Source: an uncultured Acetatifactor sp.
GTDB lineage: Bacteria > Bacillota > Clostridia > Lachnospirales > Lachnospiraceae
Direction of reading: 5' to 3'
DNA length: 32,511 bases
Assembly: GCA_910589655.1 (NCBI GenBank)
Contig: CAJUTJ010000073.1
Location: forward strand, 1 to 32,511
The position numbers were made by a program, and so were the translations under genes. Shown here in pieces: positions 14,851 through 23,788 of the stretch; the stretch's first letter is position 1; each line of letters begins with the position of its first letter. The notes under the pieces were generated by a model. It did not search any database and was not told the DNA's origin. It worked only from the letters and a program-made list of their open reading frames with translations.

Positions 14851-15780
14851 TTAGAATATCGTATAATCACTGTACTTATTTGCCAGCTTATAGCTGCTGA
14901 CTATCAAGATAAAGCTCACCACCGATTTCAACAGCCCCACCGCCGTACCCAGACTGTAATTGGCCTCCACCAGCGAGATCCTGTATACAAAGGTATCTAT
15001 GATATCCGCCGTCTCATACACTCTGGGGCTGTAAAGGTTGAAAATCTGCTCAAATCCTGCATTTAACACATTGCCCAGATTCAGGATCATCATCAACATC
15101 ACAATGGGCGCAATTCCCGGCAGCGTAATATGTATGATCTGCTGAAACCTGTTTGCCCCGTCTATTCTGGCCGCCTCATACAACGACTCGTCCACCCCTG
15201 TGATAGCTGCCAGATATACTACCGTCCCATAGCCGAAATTTTTCCACACATCCGTGCCCACCAGCAGTCCCACAAAGGCTTTCTTATCCCCCATGAAAAA
15301 TACGGGATCCGCGCCGAACAAGCCTATCATCTGGTTCACGACTCCTTCCAGCGAAAAAATATCCAATATCATACCCGATAAGATTACCCAGGAAATAAAA
15401 TAGGGAAGATAAATGATGGTCTGCACAGATTTCTTGAAATGCTTGCCTCTTACTTCATTGAGCAGAATCGCCACCAGAATCGGAATGGGAAAATTAATCA
15501 ATATTTTCAGAACTGCTATCTTTAATGTGTTCCAGAGAATCCGCGTGGTATCGGGCAGCCGGAACATATATTCAAAATTCTCAAATCCCGCCCAAGGAGA
15601 TCCGAAGATTCCCTTCCTTGGAATGAAATCCTTGAAAGCAATCAATATGCCGTTTAAGGGAACATATTTAAACAGGATCAACAGAAGCATCCCCGGCAGC
15701 AGCATCAGATGGAGCTGCCAGTTTTTCTGCCAGTTGAAGCGGATGGGCGGATTCTTTGAAATGCTCTTTGTCTTCTTCAT
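14851..15780 (-). CDS. Carbohydrate ABC transporter permease (LplB/YteP type)
   Basis: This 309-aa permease has six membrane spans, beginning LHLMLLPGMLLLILFKYVPL, and the EAA loop YEAARIDGANRFQQIIHITL. The start was set at ATG 15780, preceded by AAAGAGGA; a frame starting at 15855 exists but places its ribosome site poorly. The motif AFKDFIPRKGIFGSPWAGFENF is typical of LplB proteins, which import oligosaccharides such as rhamnogalacturonan or xylan fragments. It is co-transcribed with the flanking binding protein and second permease. Confidence 0.92.
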   Translation of the reverse strand: MKKTKSISKNPPIRFNWQKNWQLHLMLLPGMLLLILFKYVPLNGILIAFKDFIPRKGIFGSPWAGFENFEYMFRLPDTTRILWNTLKIAVLKILINFPIPILVAILLNEVRGKHFKKSVQTIIYLPYFISWVILSGMILDIFSLEGVVNQMIGLFGADPVFFMGDKKAFVGLLVGTDVWKNFGYGTVVYLAAITGVDESLYEAARIDGANRFQQIIHITLPGIAPIVMLMMILNLGNVLNAGFEQIFNLYSPRVYETADIIDTFVYRISLVEANYSLGTAVGLLKSVVSFILIVSSYKLANKYSDYTIF

Positions 15781-15856
15781 GGACATTTCCTCTTTCCGCG
15801 GAGCCGTATTTTCCGGAGTGTTCCGTGAAATAACGGCTCCGCGCCTTTCTGTCATC

Positions 15857-17488
15857 CTACTTTAAAGCTTCCTCTATTTCCTTACCGATCTTCTCGCCGC
15901 CGATGCTGTTGAAGGTCTCCACAAAGGTATCGAAATATTCAATCGGCTGGTCCCCCATTATAATAGCGATATAGTCCGTCAGTTTCTGCGTATTTAAAAG
16001 AGACTGTGTCTTGCTCATGGTTTCCGTAGGCGCACCCGTGTAATCACTGTACCGCACATTGTCCAGATCCATCACTGCGTAACCCTCCAGATAAACCTTC
16101 TTCCATGCCCATGACAATTCCGGCGGAAGCTCCGTGCTGATCACATTTTGATAGTCCGCGTCCTTGCCGTCCACATGCTCTTCCCCGTTGGCAATGGCCT
16201 CCGAGAACCGCTCCGCCCAATTAATATTGCCCGCCATCTGGAAAGGCATCAAATTATTGGGACCTGCCTTGCTGATATCAGGATCTGCTGCCAGAGCCGT
16301 GTACTGCTGATAGAAATCACTGGTACCGTCCGAAAGCCAAGGCGCCGCATAACCGTCACAGAGATGGTTCAGCATCACTACAATAGCCTCGGGATTGCTG
16401 ATTCCCTTTTTCGCATAAATATAGCCGTATACATTCAGGTTCACACCGGGCTTATAGGCGCCATAGCCTTCCGCCGGAGGTACTGCCACTGCCGTCCAGT
16501 CCGCCCCCACATTGACAACGCTGTCCTTCATCACACCCAAAGGATTAAAAAACAGCCCCATGTAGATACCGATCTGTCCGGAAGCGATCAGCTCTTCTTC
16601 CTTAGCGGCATCCTTCACCGCGAATTCATGATCTATGCCTCCGATCTCATACAAGTGCGCCAGCCTCTCTAAAGGTATCTTTGCATCCGGTGAAGTGCAC
16701 CCCGCAATAAAGCTGCCGTCTTCCTGCTTCACCCAGTATTCATCCTTACTATATACCTCGTATGCCGCCATAATAGCATCCAGACCATTCAGATCCTTGT
16801 CCAGATACAAGCCATAGGTATCCTGTACGCCGTTTCCGTCGGGATCCTCCAGCGTAAATTTCTCCGCAATATCAAAGACTTCCTCCATGGTCTTGGGTTC
16901 TTCCAGATTCAGCGCCTCCAGCCAGTCGCTGCGGATCCACAGGATGGGGTAGCTGTCTCCCACAGTGTTCGCCACCGGAATCGCCATATACCGTCCGTTC
17001 GATATGGCAGGGGCAAAGAGTGCGTTGTTCTGCTGTCCCGCCACCGTCTTCAGATTGTCCGTAGCCCACTGGTCGTAAATATCCGTCATATCCGTAACCA
17101 TGTCATTTTTAATCAGGGAATCCAGAGTGATGGCATCTACCACCGCAAAATCCGGGATCTCATCCGATGTGATAGCCAGCTGCAGTTTCTCCGTCATGGC
17201 GGAAGAGGAGCTGAGAATGAAATTCTCCACATGAATCCCCATAACATCCTCCCACATCTGGTACATGGCATTATTCTGTGCATCCTGTCCTGCGGGATAA
17301 TTCGTAACCACTTCACTCTTGGCAAAGGTCAATGTGATAGGCGGGTCGTATGTTTTCATCTTGTCAGCTTCACTCTTAGGCCCTTCTACCGTAACCTGCC
17401 CTCCGCTCTCCTCTTTTCCACAGCCTGCCAAAGGGAGCGTCATGCTGACACACAACAAAACCACAGTCAAAAGTCTCCGTTTTTTCAT
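15857..17488 (-). CDS. Extracellular sugar-binding lipoprotein (LipO/YtcQ type)
   Basis: This 543-aa protein has a signal peptide ending in lipobox PLAGC with Cys23. The large binding fold is of the LipO class: SDEIPDFAVVDAITLDSLIK, DQWATDNLKT and SYPILWIRSDWLEALNLEEP. The Asp-rich loop DPDGNGVQDTYGL looks like a calcium site, common in this group. The start at 17488 has GGAGG eight bases away; the longer frame to 17524 has none. It is the first gene of the uptake operon and should bind an oligosaccharide outside the cell. The glycoside hydrolase and esterase downstream suggest a decorated plant polysaccharide, but the ligand cannot be read from sequence. Confidence 0.92.
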   Translation of the reverse strand: MKKRRLLTVVLLCVSMTLPLAGCGKEESGGQVTVEGPKSEADKMKTYDPPITLTFAKSEVVTNYPAGQDAQNNAMYQMWEDVMGIHVENFILSSSSAMTEKLQLAITSDEIPDFAVVDAITLDSLIKNDMVTDMTDIYDQWATDNLKTVAGQQNNALFAPAISNGRYMAIPVANTVGDSYPILWIRSDWLEALNLEEPKTMEEVFDIAEKFTLEDPDGNGVQDTYGLYLDKDLNGLDAIMAAYEVYSKDEYWVKQEDGSFIAGCTSPDAKIPLERLAHLYEIGGIDHEFAVKDAAKEEELIASGQIGIYMGLFFNPLGVMKDSVVNVGADWTAVAVPPAEGYGAYKPGVNLNVYGYIYAKKGISNPEAIVVMLNHLCDGYAAPWLSDGTSDFYQQYTALAADPDISKAGPNNLMPFQMAGNINWAERFSEAIANGEEHVDGKDADYQNVISTELPPELSWAWKKVYLEGYAVMDLDNVRYSDYTGAPTETMSKTQSLLNTQKLTDYIAIIMGDQPIEYFDTFVETFNSIGGEKIGKEIEEALK

Positions 17489-17854
17489 ATTAAAATCCTC
17501 CATTTTTTTGAGAAACAATTCCATTGTTCCGTCTCACCGGGATCCAAAGCTCATTCCCGCCTTCCGCGCCGGCCGGCTGCGTCCGGATAAAAAAGTTCTG
17601 TGATACATTTTCACACAGGCTTTTTCTTAAAATAATAATATCACATAACATTCCCTCGAAAAATGGTAATGATTTTACTTTCTATGACAATCTTTACTTT
17701 TTTGCATCTTAGTGTACTGACCGCGAAACGGGGCGCGCAGATGGCGGGAATGAATTTTCAAACACGCTCTGGCAGGCAACAAGGCAGAACCAAACAGCTC
17801 TCGCCTAAAGGAGAATATCTGGTAAAAGAGGAACAGCGTTTATTGCTTTCGTAC
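17489..17854. other. Gap between the sugar operon and the ABC exporter
   Basis: No gene is supported. On the minus strand a tentative promoter TTTTCG (17657-17662), 16-bp spacer, TATTAT (17635-17640) would give a leader of about 140 bases for the sugar-binding protein gene. A small TGTGTGAAAA..TTTTCACACA-like symmetry near 17598-17620 is too weak to call. No terminator was found after the exporter permease stop. Confidence 0.35.
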
Positions 17855-20428
17855 TCAATCCGTTGCCCGTAGTCTTTCTACAATGCTTTGCTTCTCCAAA
17901 TTCTTAAAACAGATATAAGGAATAATGATTGCAAGGATTATTAAAATCGGTGCGCAGATCATTAGCGGCATAAGCGTGAAACGGAATGTCGCTGTCCAGT
18001 CACCGGACACCATCATCCGAACACCAACAGCCACGGCGAGTGTCCCCAAAAGGCAGGACGAAAACAAGGTACTTCCCGCATAATACATTCCCTCACACGT
18101 CAGCATATTCCGAAGCTGGCGTTTTGTCATGCCGACGCTCTGTATCATGGCAAATTCTTTCTGCCGGGAAACAATCGCCGTTACCATCGAATTGACAAAA
18201 TTTAAAATGCCGACAAACGCAATGATAAGGCTGACGGCAAATCCCATCACGGTATTCGCCCATGTCTGCTCTTGATAATGTTCAATTAACGTAGACTTCG
18301 ATGTGAAACTCAGGCTCTTGTCAACATTGTTCCGATAGTCTGTCAGCATTTTCTCTGCCTGCGGCTGGTATTCCTTTGCTACATCGAAAAACAGTTTTCG
18401 CAGCGTGTTGTCCGGATACATTTCCCGGAAGGTATCTGCCGGAAGATAGAAAGACAGAAAGTCTGCCGTGCCGCCGTTTACGCCTTCGGTAATGGTCGGT
18501 ATATCCGCCACAATCGCCATAACCTCGTATGACTGTCCATTCAAAGTCACCATATCGCCAATAGAGTAAGTCGGCTGTACTTCCCTTTCTTTCTCCTCAG
18601 CCCCGGTAGCTGCTTCCATCACTACGTAACCCCCGGACAAGAATTTATTCTTATCAAAAGTGCCATCCAATATCCGGCCATCATGTGCAAAGGTGTCCAA
18701 TATCAGTCCGTCAATGCCATACAAAACAGAGGTACATTCACCACTGTTTATCATATCGTGATAGGCTTCCGCCAACCCTGCATCCGTCGCTTCAATATAG
18801 GTCAGTCTGTCATTAGCGTTATAGTAGGTCCGGATATTGGCAAGGGCGGATGCTCCAATCTTGTGAGTGAACACTTGTGAATACAGATGGCCGGCAGCTT
18901 CCAGCCCGGTAAGCCCCTCTATCTCCTGCACAAGCAGCCGTGAAATGGTCTTGCCGTAAGGATTATAGATTCCAAGAGTGGAAGAAATAGAGCTGTCCTC
19001 CACTTCAAAATCACTGATTACCGTCTGGCTCATATATTTATCAATATCAAAGCTGGCATTTTTCGCATAGACACAGGACAGCAAGACCAGCCCCAGCGTA
19101 AGGGAGCAAACCACCGTTACAGTACGCTTTTTGTTCCGGCCCAAATTAGCCAGCGCCATTTTCGGAACGCTTGCGCCCCTGGTGCTTTTCTTTATTTTCC
19201 GCTTGCCGGCTGTTCCTGCATCTGTGTAGCGCAATGCTTCCATAGGAGAAACCTTTCCTGCAATCTTCGCAGGTTTCTTGCAGGAAATCAGTACCGTCAA
19301 ATAAGCGAACAGCGCAGAGCCTATGAAAATATACGGATCAGCTGCCGTTTCCGCTTTCCCTGTTGTCCCGGTGATCATAACCGGCACCAAACAAAATCCC
19401 AAAAGATACCCTGTCAGAAGTCCGATGGGGATGCCGATCAGCGACAAACGGCTGGCCTGTCCATATATCATTTTCTTTAACTGCTTTTTGGAAGCGCCCA
19501 GAGTTTTCAGCCTGCCGTAAAAGCGTATATCACCGGCAACGGAAATCTGAAAAATGTTGTAGATAATCAAATAGCCGCTGGCAAATACCAACACCATACA
19601 AACCGCCATAGGAAGAATTTCGCGGATGATATTCTGATTCATGGTCGTGTCGTATGCCATGTTGGGGGAGAGGGACACATCAGAAAGCCCCGTATCCGTC
19701 AAAATCTGATCCGCTGCCTGTTCCGGATTTTTATCACTGTAAAGGTTCAGGTGGAGCATGCCCGTTCCGAAGACTTGACCGCTAGTACGCTGTGCCGCCT
19801 GATCTACGCCCGCACATTCAGCCTGAATAAAGGCTTCTGACACCCACGCCATACTTGCCATAGCAGCGGAATTTCCCTCCCAATAACCGGAGAGATAAAA
19901 ATCGCTGGTTGTGTACTCTCCGCTGCTCAGATCCCTACGCCACCGAAGCGTGATTTCCTGTCCCAATTCATAGGACAGCCCCATCTTGTCAAGGGTAAGA
20001 GTATCCAAAGCAATTTCTTTTTCCTGCATTGGCATAGTTCCCGCCATGGGATAGGAAAAACAGGAACGTGCATAGTTTTCATCGGCATAGCGGATTTCCA
20101 CCTGCCGGCCGGCTAGTTCTTCGTTCTCCGCAATTCCCACCACGATACTTTTTCCATAATCCCGGACGGATTCATGGACGGTCAGCTTCGCCATTTCCTC
20201 ATCGGTCAGGGAACCGGAGCTTAAATGACTGTTGAATCCTGCCTGCTGGAAATTCATATCCTGCATATTCTTTACCATGCTCTGTGACAGGACAAAGAGG
20301 GATGTAAACATAACAGTAGTCAGGATTATAGCAAATACAGCGACAAGATTTCGTATTTTATTTGCCTTGAAGCTGCGGTTTGTCAATGTTCGTATGATTG
20401 TTTTCTGCTCTTTCATAGTAATAACCAT
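17855..20428 (-). CDS. ABC exporter permease with two FtsX domains
   Basis: This 857-aa membrane protein has a first span at about 25-48 (NLVAVFAIILTTVMFTSLFV), a large extracytoplasmic domain, FtsX-type spans at about 265-400 (YLIIYNIFQISVAGDIRFYG with RLKTLGASKKQL), a second single span after 435 (TVTVVCSLTLGLVLL), another external domain, and a final FtsX set (GFAVSLIIAFVGILNFVNSM, FAMIQSVGMTKRQL). This duplicated build is usual for Clostridia exporters in peptide-antibiotic defence or lipoprotein handling. It follows the ATPase gene by nine bases. Two in-frame ATGs (20428 and 20416) are possible; the ribosome site AAAGG is poorly placed for both. Confidence 0.88.
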   Translation of the reverse strand: MVITMKEQKTIIRTLTNRSFKANKIRNLVAVFAIILTTVMFTSLFVLSQSMVKNMQDMNFQQAGFNSHLSSGSLTDEEMAKLTVHESVRDYGKSIVVGIAENEELAGRQVEIRYADENYARSCFSYPMAGTMPMQEKEIALDTLTLDKMGLSYELGQEITLRWRRDLSSGEYTTSDFYLSGYWEGNSAAMASMAWVSEAFIQAECAGVDQAAQRTSGQVFGTGMLHLNLYSDKNPEQAADQILTDTGLSDVSLSPNMAYDTTMNQNIIREILPMAVCMVLVFASGYLIIYNIFQISVAGDIRFYGRLKTLGASKKQLKKMIYGQASRLSLIGIPIGLLTGYLLGFCLVPVMITGTTGKAETAADPYIFIGSALFAYLTVLISCKKPAKIAGKVSPMEALRYTDAGTAGKRKIKKSTRGASVPKMALANLGRNKKRTVTVVCSLTLGLVLLSCVYAKNASFDIDKYMSQTVISDFEVEDSSISSTLGIYNPYGKTISRLLVQEIEGLTGLEAAGHLYSQVFTHKIGASALANIRTYYNANDRLTYIEATDAGLAEAYHDMINSGECTSVLYGIDGLILDTFAHDGRILDGTFDKNKFLSGGYVVMEAATGAEEKEREVQPTYSIGDMVTLNGQSYEVMAIVADIPTITEGVNGGTADFLSFYLPADTFREMYPDNTLRKLFFDVAKEYQPQAEKMLTDYRNNVDKSLSFTSKSTLIEHYQEQTWANTVMGFAVSLIIAFVGILNFVNSMVTAIVSRQKEFAMIQSVGMTKRQLRNMLTCEGMYYAGSTLFSSCLLGTLAVAVGVRMMVSGDWTATFRFTLMPLMICAPILIILAIIIPYICFKNLEKQSIVERLRATD

Positions 20429-20437
20429 GCCTTTCTC

Positions 20438-21121
20438 TCAATCTGCAAACTTTGGGCCGCAGGCGATCCGTCCATCCTCGATACGGAAAGTACGGTCTGC
20501 CTGTTCTGCGATCTCCGGATTATGGGTGATCATCACAATGGTCTGATGGAATTTCCTGCTGGTTACTTTCAGAAGCTCAATCACTTCCTCGCTGGTCTTG
20601 CTGTCCAGATTGCCGGTGGGTTCATCGGCAAGGATGATCGCCGGTTTACTGGCTAATGCCCTCGCAATGGCTACCCGCTGCTGCTGGCCGCCGGAAAGCA
20701 TGTTCGGCATATTATAGAGTTTCTTTTCCAATCCCAACAAGGCGACTACTTCCTGAATAAACGCCTGATCGGGCTTCTTCCCGTCAAGCTGAATGGGCAT
20801 GACGATATTTTCATACACATTCAAGACGGGAACCAGATTGTAATTCTGGAAGATAAAGCCGATACGCTGGCGGCGGAACACGGTCAAGTCCTCGTCTTTC
20901 AGCTTCCCCAGTTCAAACTTATCCACCCGGACGCTGCCGGAAGTGGGGCGGTCTAAGCCCCCCAGCATATTCAGCAGCGTGGATTTTCCGCTTCCGGATG
21001 TGCCGATAATGGCGGCAAACTCTCCCTGTTCAATGGAAATGCTCACATCATCCAGTGCCTTTACAATATTTGGTTCGTCGCCGTACAGTTTCGTTAAATG
21101 AGCGGTGCTTAAAATACTCAT
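20438..21121 (-). CDS. ABC exporter ATPase (MacB/LolD type)
   Basis: This 227-aa ATPase pairs with the FtsX-type permease downstream. Walker A is GTSGSGKST (40-48), Q-loop Gln 92, signature LSGGQ (142-146) followed by QQRVAIARAL, Walker B ILADEPTGNLD (163-173) and the switch His at 200 (MITHNPE). The LADEPTGNLDS wording is typical of the MacB/LolD/BceA group. It has its own promoter (21170-21197), and a GHKL/LytTR two-component pair lies directly upstream, the likely regulator. Confidence 0.93.
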   Translation of the reverse strand: MSILSTAHLTKLYGDEPNIVKALDDVSISIEQGEFAAIIGTSGSGKSTLLNMLGGLDRPTSGSVRVDKFELGKLKDEDLTVFRRQRIGFIFQNYNLVPVLNVYENIVMPIQLDGKKPDQAFIQEVVALLGLEKKLYNMPNMLSGGQQQRVAIARALASKPAIILADEPTGNLDSKTSEEVIELLKVTSRKFHQTIVMITHNPEIAEQADRTFRIEDGRIACGPKFAD

Positions 21122-21169
21122 AGTTTTTCCGACCTTTCCTTGTATTTCGTTCCTGCTGGAACTAAGCTC

Positions 21170-21197
21170 ATTATATCGGCTTTGAAAAGAGAGACAA
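21170..21197 (-). promoter_or_regulatory. Promoter of the ABC exporter operon
   Basis: TTGTCT (21192-21197), 16-bp spacer, TATAAT (21170-21175) on the minus strand, about 50 bases from the ATPase start. No clear LytTR-type direct repeat was recognised upstream. Confidence 0.65.
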
Positions 21198-21240
21198 CAG
21201 AAAATGCGTAAACTAACATCTACAAGGTAAAACCTAATAA

Positions 21241-21265
21241 GGCGCCGCTTCTGCGAAGCGACGCC
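21241..21265 (-). terminator. Stem-loop between sensor kinase and exporter genes
   Basis: GGCGTCGCTT/AAGCGGCGCC arms (10 bp, one mismatch) with a 5-base loop lie 228 bases after the kinase stop and just upstream of the exporter promoter. The T-tract (TTATTAGGTTTT) is broken, so it may be a moderate terminator. Confidence 0.5.
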
Positions 21266-21492
21266 CTAAGAAATAACAGTATGATATGATATAAATGTCA
21301 AAAAAGCATTAAATCCAACGCAAGCTTGCCTGCAAGAGAATTTATGTCTTTGGGATCCGTAAAAACACTGAAAAGTAGCCATTTTACGCAAAAAAGCGTA
21401 TTTGAGGAGTTTTAGGATTGGGGGAACGCAGCGGCGGATTAATCCGTGGTAACATAGAGGCCAAAATACCTTTTGCACCCAACACAATGATA

Positions 21493-22779
21493 TTACGGAA
21501 TGGGGACAATTATTTTCAGCGTGAATTTGCCGTCCTCTGATTTTATACTGCACTGTCCACCGTATTTCCCGACAGCATTTTTGATGTTGGGAAGTCCGAA
21601 ACCGTGAATAAAGCGATCTGTTTTTGTAGTTTCCGATCCGGCCGCAGTCCCAGACAGGACATTATTTTCAATCATGATAAGCAGCATATCCCGGACACGC
21701 TCTGCCTTTACAGTAATCAGCCGTTTGTCTTCCGGCAGCTTTTCGCTGGCTTCTATCGCATTATCAAGGGCATTTCCAAAAATCGTACTTATATCCAATG
21801 GCTCTAAAAAAGAACCTGATTCAAAAGATATAACGGCATTGAAGTCTATCTTCTTTTCCTGCGCAATCTTCGACTTATCCCGAATGACAATATCCAAAAA
21901 TTCGTTTCCTGTGCGGTGATAATTTTCATATTCCTGAATCTGATCTGTTAATTCTTGAATAGAATCCCGAACCTCCTGACCGTTCCCTACTTGCGCCTGT
22001 AATAAAAGCAAGTGGTTTTTCATATCATGGTAGATACTGCGCACGCGTTCCTCATCCCTGATTCGGTCTTTATAATAGCCTTGCTGCATTTCCAATTCCT
22101 GCACATGATAGGCTGTCTGCATTGACTCACAAATATAAGAGGCCAGATACATACAACCGAAGCTGGAGAAAATGGATGCCAAACAAATCGGATATACGAT
22201 TGCGGTATCTTCCGGCATAAAATAGATAATCGTAAAGATCGCCACAAAGGATGCCAGCATCAGCATATCAACAATTAACCACATCCGTATATTTAAGCGG
22301 GATGCTACTTTGGATAAAAACTTTCGCAGAATCAGCCATGCACCTACCCAAAAGAGAAATCGTAATAATAATGAAATAGTATGTATCGCCGTACTGATCA
22401 ACGTTAGTTTTGGGGATTGAAGCATTTCTTCATAGTTTGCCCGCTTTACGGAAAAAAACAGCCGCCCGCCAATATCCAACATCAGGTAGTTGATTGCAAT
22501 TAAAGCGGGATAAAATACCAGTAAAACCGATACTTTTTCCATTAGTGTTCCGCGATAAAAAATAAGAACATAGGCAAAAAACGATACCATTGCGCCTAAA
22601 ATACTTTCCAAATCATTAGAATAAATAATGCAATCCGCCAAATAGCCGCACACGAGAAATGCCAATACTTTTATAAACCAATTTCCCCGAAGCGTAAGAA
22701 AGGTATTAATAATCCGGAAAAATAAGAATGTGTATCCCCATGCGAGCAGAAAAGAAAGCGTTTCCAAAAACCATATCAT
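21493..22779 (-). CDS. GHKL sensor histidine kinase (AgrC-like)
   Basis: This 428-aa protein has about six membrane spans in residues 1-215, then a cytoplasmic kinase part. The phospho-acceptor is H251 in YHDMKNHLLLL, the ATP lid region starts at N336/N340 (FGNALDNAIEA), and the G-box is GFGLPNIKNAVGKYGG. This is the HPK10 class that pairs with LytTR regulators and often senses peptides. The start is ATG 22779, whose ATGA overlaps the regulator's stop codon, so the two are translationally coupled; the TTG-started longer frame is not needed. GGGGGGA is the ribosome site. Confidence 0.92.
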   Translation of the reverse strand: MIWFLETLSFLLAWGYTFLFFRIINTFLTLRGNWFIKVLAFLVCGYLADCIIYSNDLESILGAMVSFFAYVLIFYRGTLMEKVSVLLVFYPALIAINYLMLDIGGRLFFSVKRANYEEMLQSPKLTLISTAIHTISLLLRFLFWVGAWLILRKFLSKVASRLNIRMWLIVDMLMLASFVAIFTIIYFMPEDTAIVYPICLASIFSSFGCMYLASYICESMQTAYHVQELEMQQGYYKDRIRDEERVRSIYHDMKNHLLLLQAQVGNGQEVRDSIQELTDQIQEYENYHRTGNEFLDIVIRDKSKIAQEKKIDFNAVISFESGSFLEPLDISTIFGNALDNAIEASEKLPEDKRLITVKAERVRDMLLIMIENNVLSGTAAGSETTKTDRFIHGFGLPNIKNAVGKYGGQCSIKSEDGKFTLKIIVPIP

Positions 22780-23486
22780 ATAAAATCCCCCCAATAGTCA
22801 GCCAGCCGTTCCATAAACTCTTTTCGTTTCGGCTGGCTGATGGGAATTGTTTCGCCTGTAATCAGTTCAATATCCAACTTTTTAGTGCCTTTCACATAGA
22901 ACAGGTTGACCATATAGCTGGTATGACAGCGGACAAAACCTTTATCCTGTAACTCCTGCTCCATTTCTTTCATGCTCTTGTAGCAGATTATATTTTCCTG
23001 CCGGGTGTGCAGCAGCAGCTTGCGGTTAAAGGTTTCTATATAACTGATTGATTTTAGGGCAACTTTGTATTTCCCGGTATCGTTGGTGATTACCAAGGCG
23101 GGGGCATCATCCTTACGGTGCCTTTTCAGCCATCCGTCCATCTCTGATTTTAGCCGGACATATTTCAACGGCTTTATAATGTAATTAGTCGCCTGATATT
23201 TATAGCCTTCCAGCCCATACTGCGTCAGCGTAGTCAAAAAGATAATGCTGACCTTTTCATCCATCTGACGGACGCGCTCGGCGGCCTGCAGCCCATTTAC
23301 CAGCCGCATTTGAATGTCAAGGAAAATCAGGTCAATGGTGGTATCGTATTTTTCAATCAGCTCCATACCGTCATAATAGGAAGTCACTTTGATTTCTTCG
23401 CCGGTTTCTTCGGAATACTGATTCAACATTCCATTCAAGTGTGCAACGAAATCTTTTTCATCGTCACAAATCGCTATATGCAGCAT
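22776..23486 (-). CDS. LytTR-family response regulator (AgrA-like)
   Basis: This 236-aa protein has a receiver domain 1-120 with the acidic pocket (CDDE, 7-10), phospho-acceptor D57 (LIFLDIQM) and K105 (IIKPLK). A LytTR DNA-binding domain follows at about 133-233 (YKVALKSISYIETFNRKLLL, FVRCHTSYMVNLFYVK). Start ATG 23486 is preceded by GATGAGGTG; an upstream extension of the frame to 23621 has no start signals. It is coupled to the sensor gene downstream. It probably controls the nearby FtsX-type exporter, possibly by direct repeats near 21200, though this was not verified. Confidence 0.93.
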   Translation of the reverse strand: MLHIAICDDEKDFVAHLNGMLNQYSEETGEEIKVTSYYDGMELIEKYDTTIDLIFLDIQMRLVNGLQAAERVRQMDEKVSIIFLTTLTQYGLEGYKYQATNYIIKPLKYVRLKSEMDGWLKRHRKDDAPALVITNDTGKYKVALKSISYIETFNRKLLLHTRQENIICYKSMKEMEQELQDKGFVRCHTSYMVNLFYVKGTKKLDIELITGETIPISQPKRKEFMERLADYWGDFI

Positions 23487-23645
23487 TGTTTTCACCTCAT
23501 CTCTTATACCACCGGTCAACCGGTTTTTCTGCCTTTTTCGATATAGCTCCCGTACCGGCCAGCCGGAATTGATAGTCTCTTTTTCATAAAAGCTGCGCTT
23601 GCCCTCATCGAAGATCCCCAAAAGCCGCAGTCATATGACCACACC

Positions 23646-23672
23646 AAAATGCCAGACCGTGTCTGGCATTTT
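23646..23672. terminator. Bidirectional terminator after the lipoprotein gene
   Basis: A perfect 12-bp stem AAAATGCCAGAC / GTCTGGCATTTT with a 3-base loop; T-runs are present on both strands (stronger on plus). It is 117 bases past the lipoprotein stop and upstream of the LytTR regulator. Its core stem, 3-base loop and a nearby GGCCGGAAAGAACGCC resemble stem A and stem B of the multi-hairpin repeat, so it could be a worn copy of that family. Confidence 0.65.
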
Positions 23673-23788
23673 TCATAGGCCGGAAAGAACGCCCTCATAT
23701 TTTGAAAATTGAAACATCACACTCCGACACCGTTCTGCTATTCTATTATGATTACGGCAATTTATACTCACAAAAACTATACTTTGTA

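Noticed and set aside
23487..23621. Longer N-terminus for the LytTR regulator
   Set aside because: The receiver domain starts at the ATG at 23486 with a good ribosome site; the extension has none and is not part of the family.
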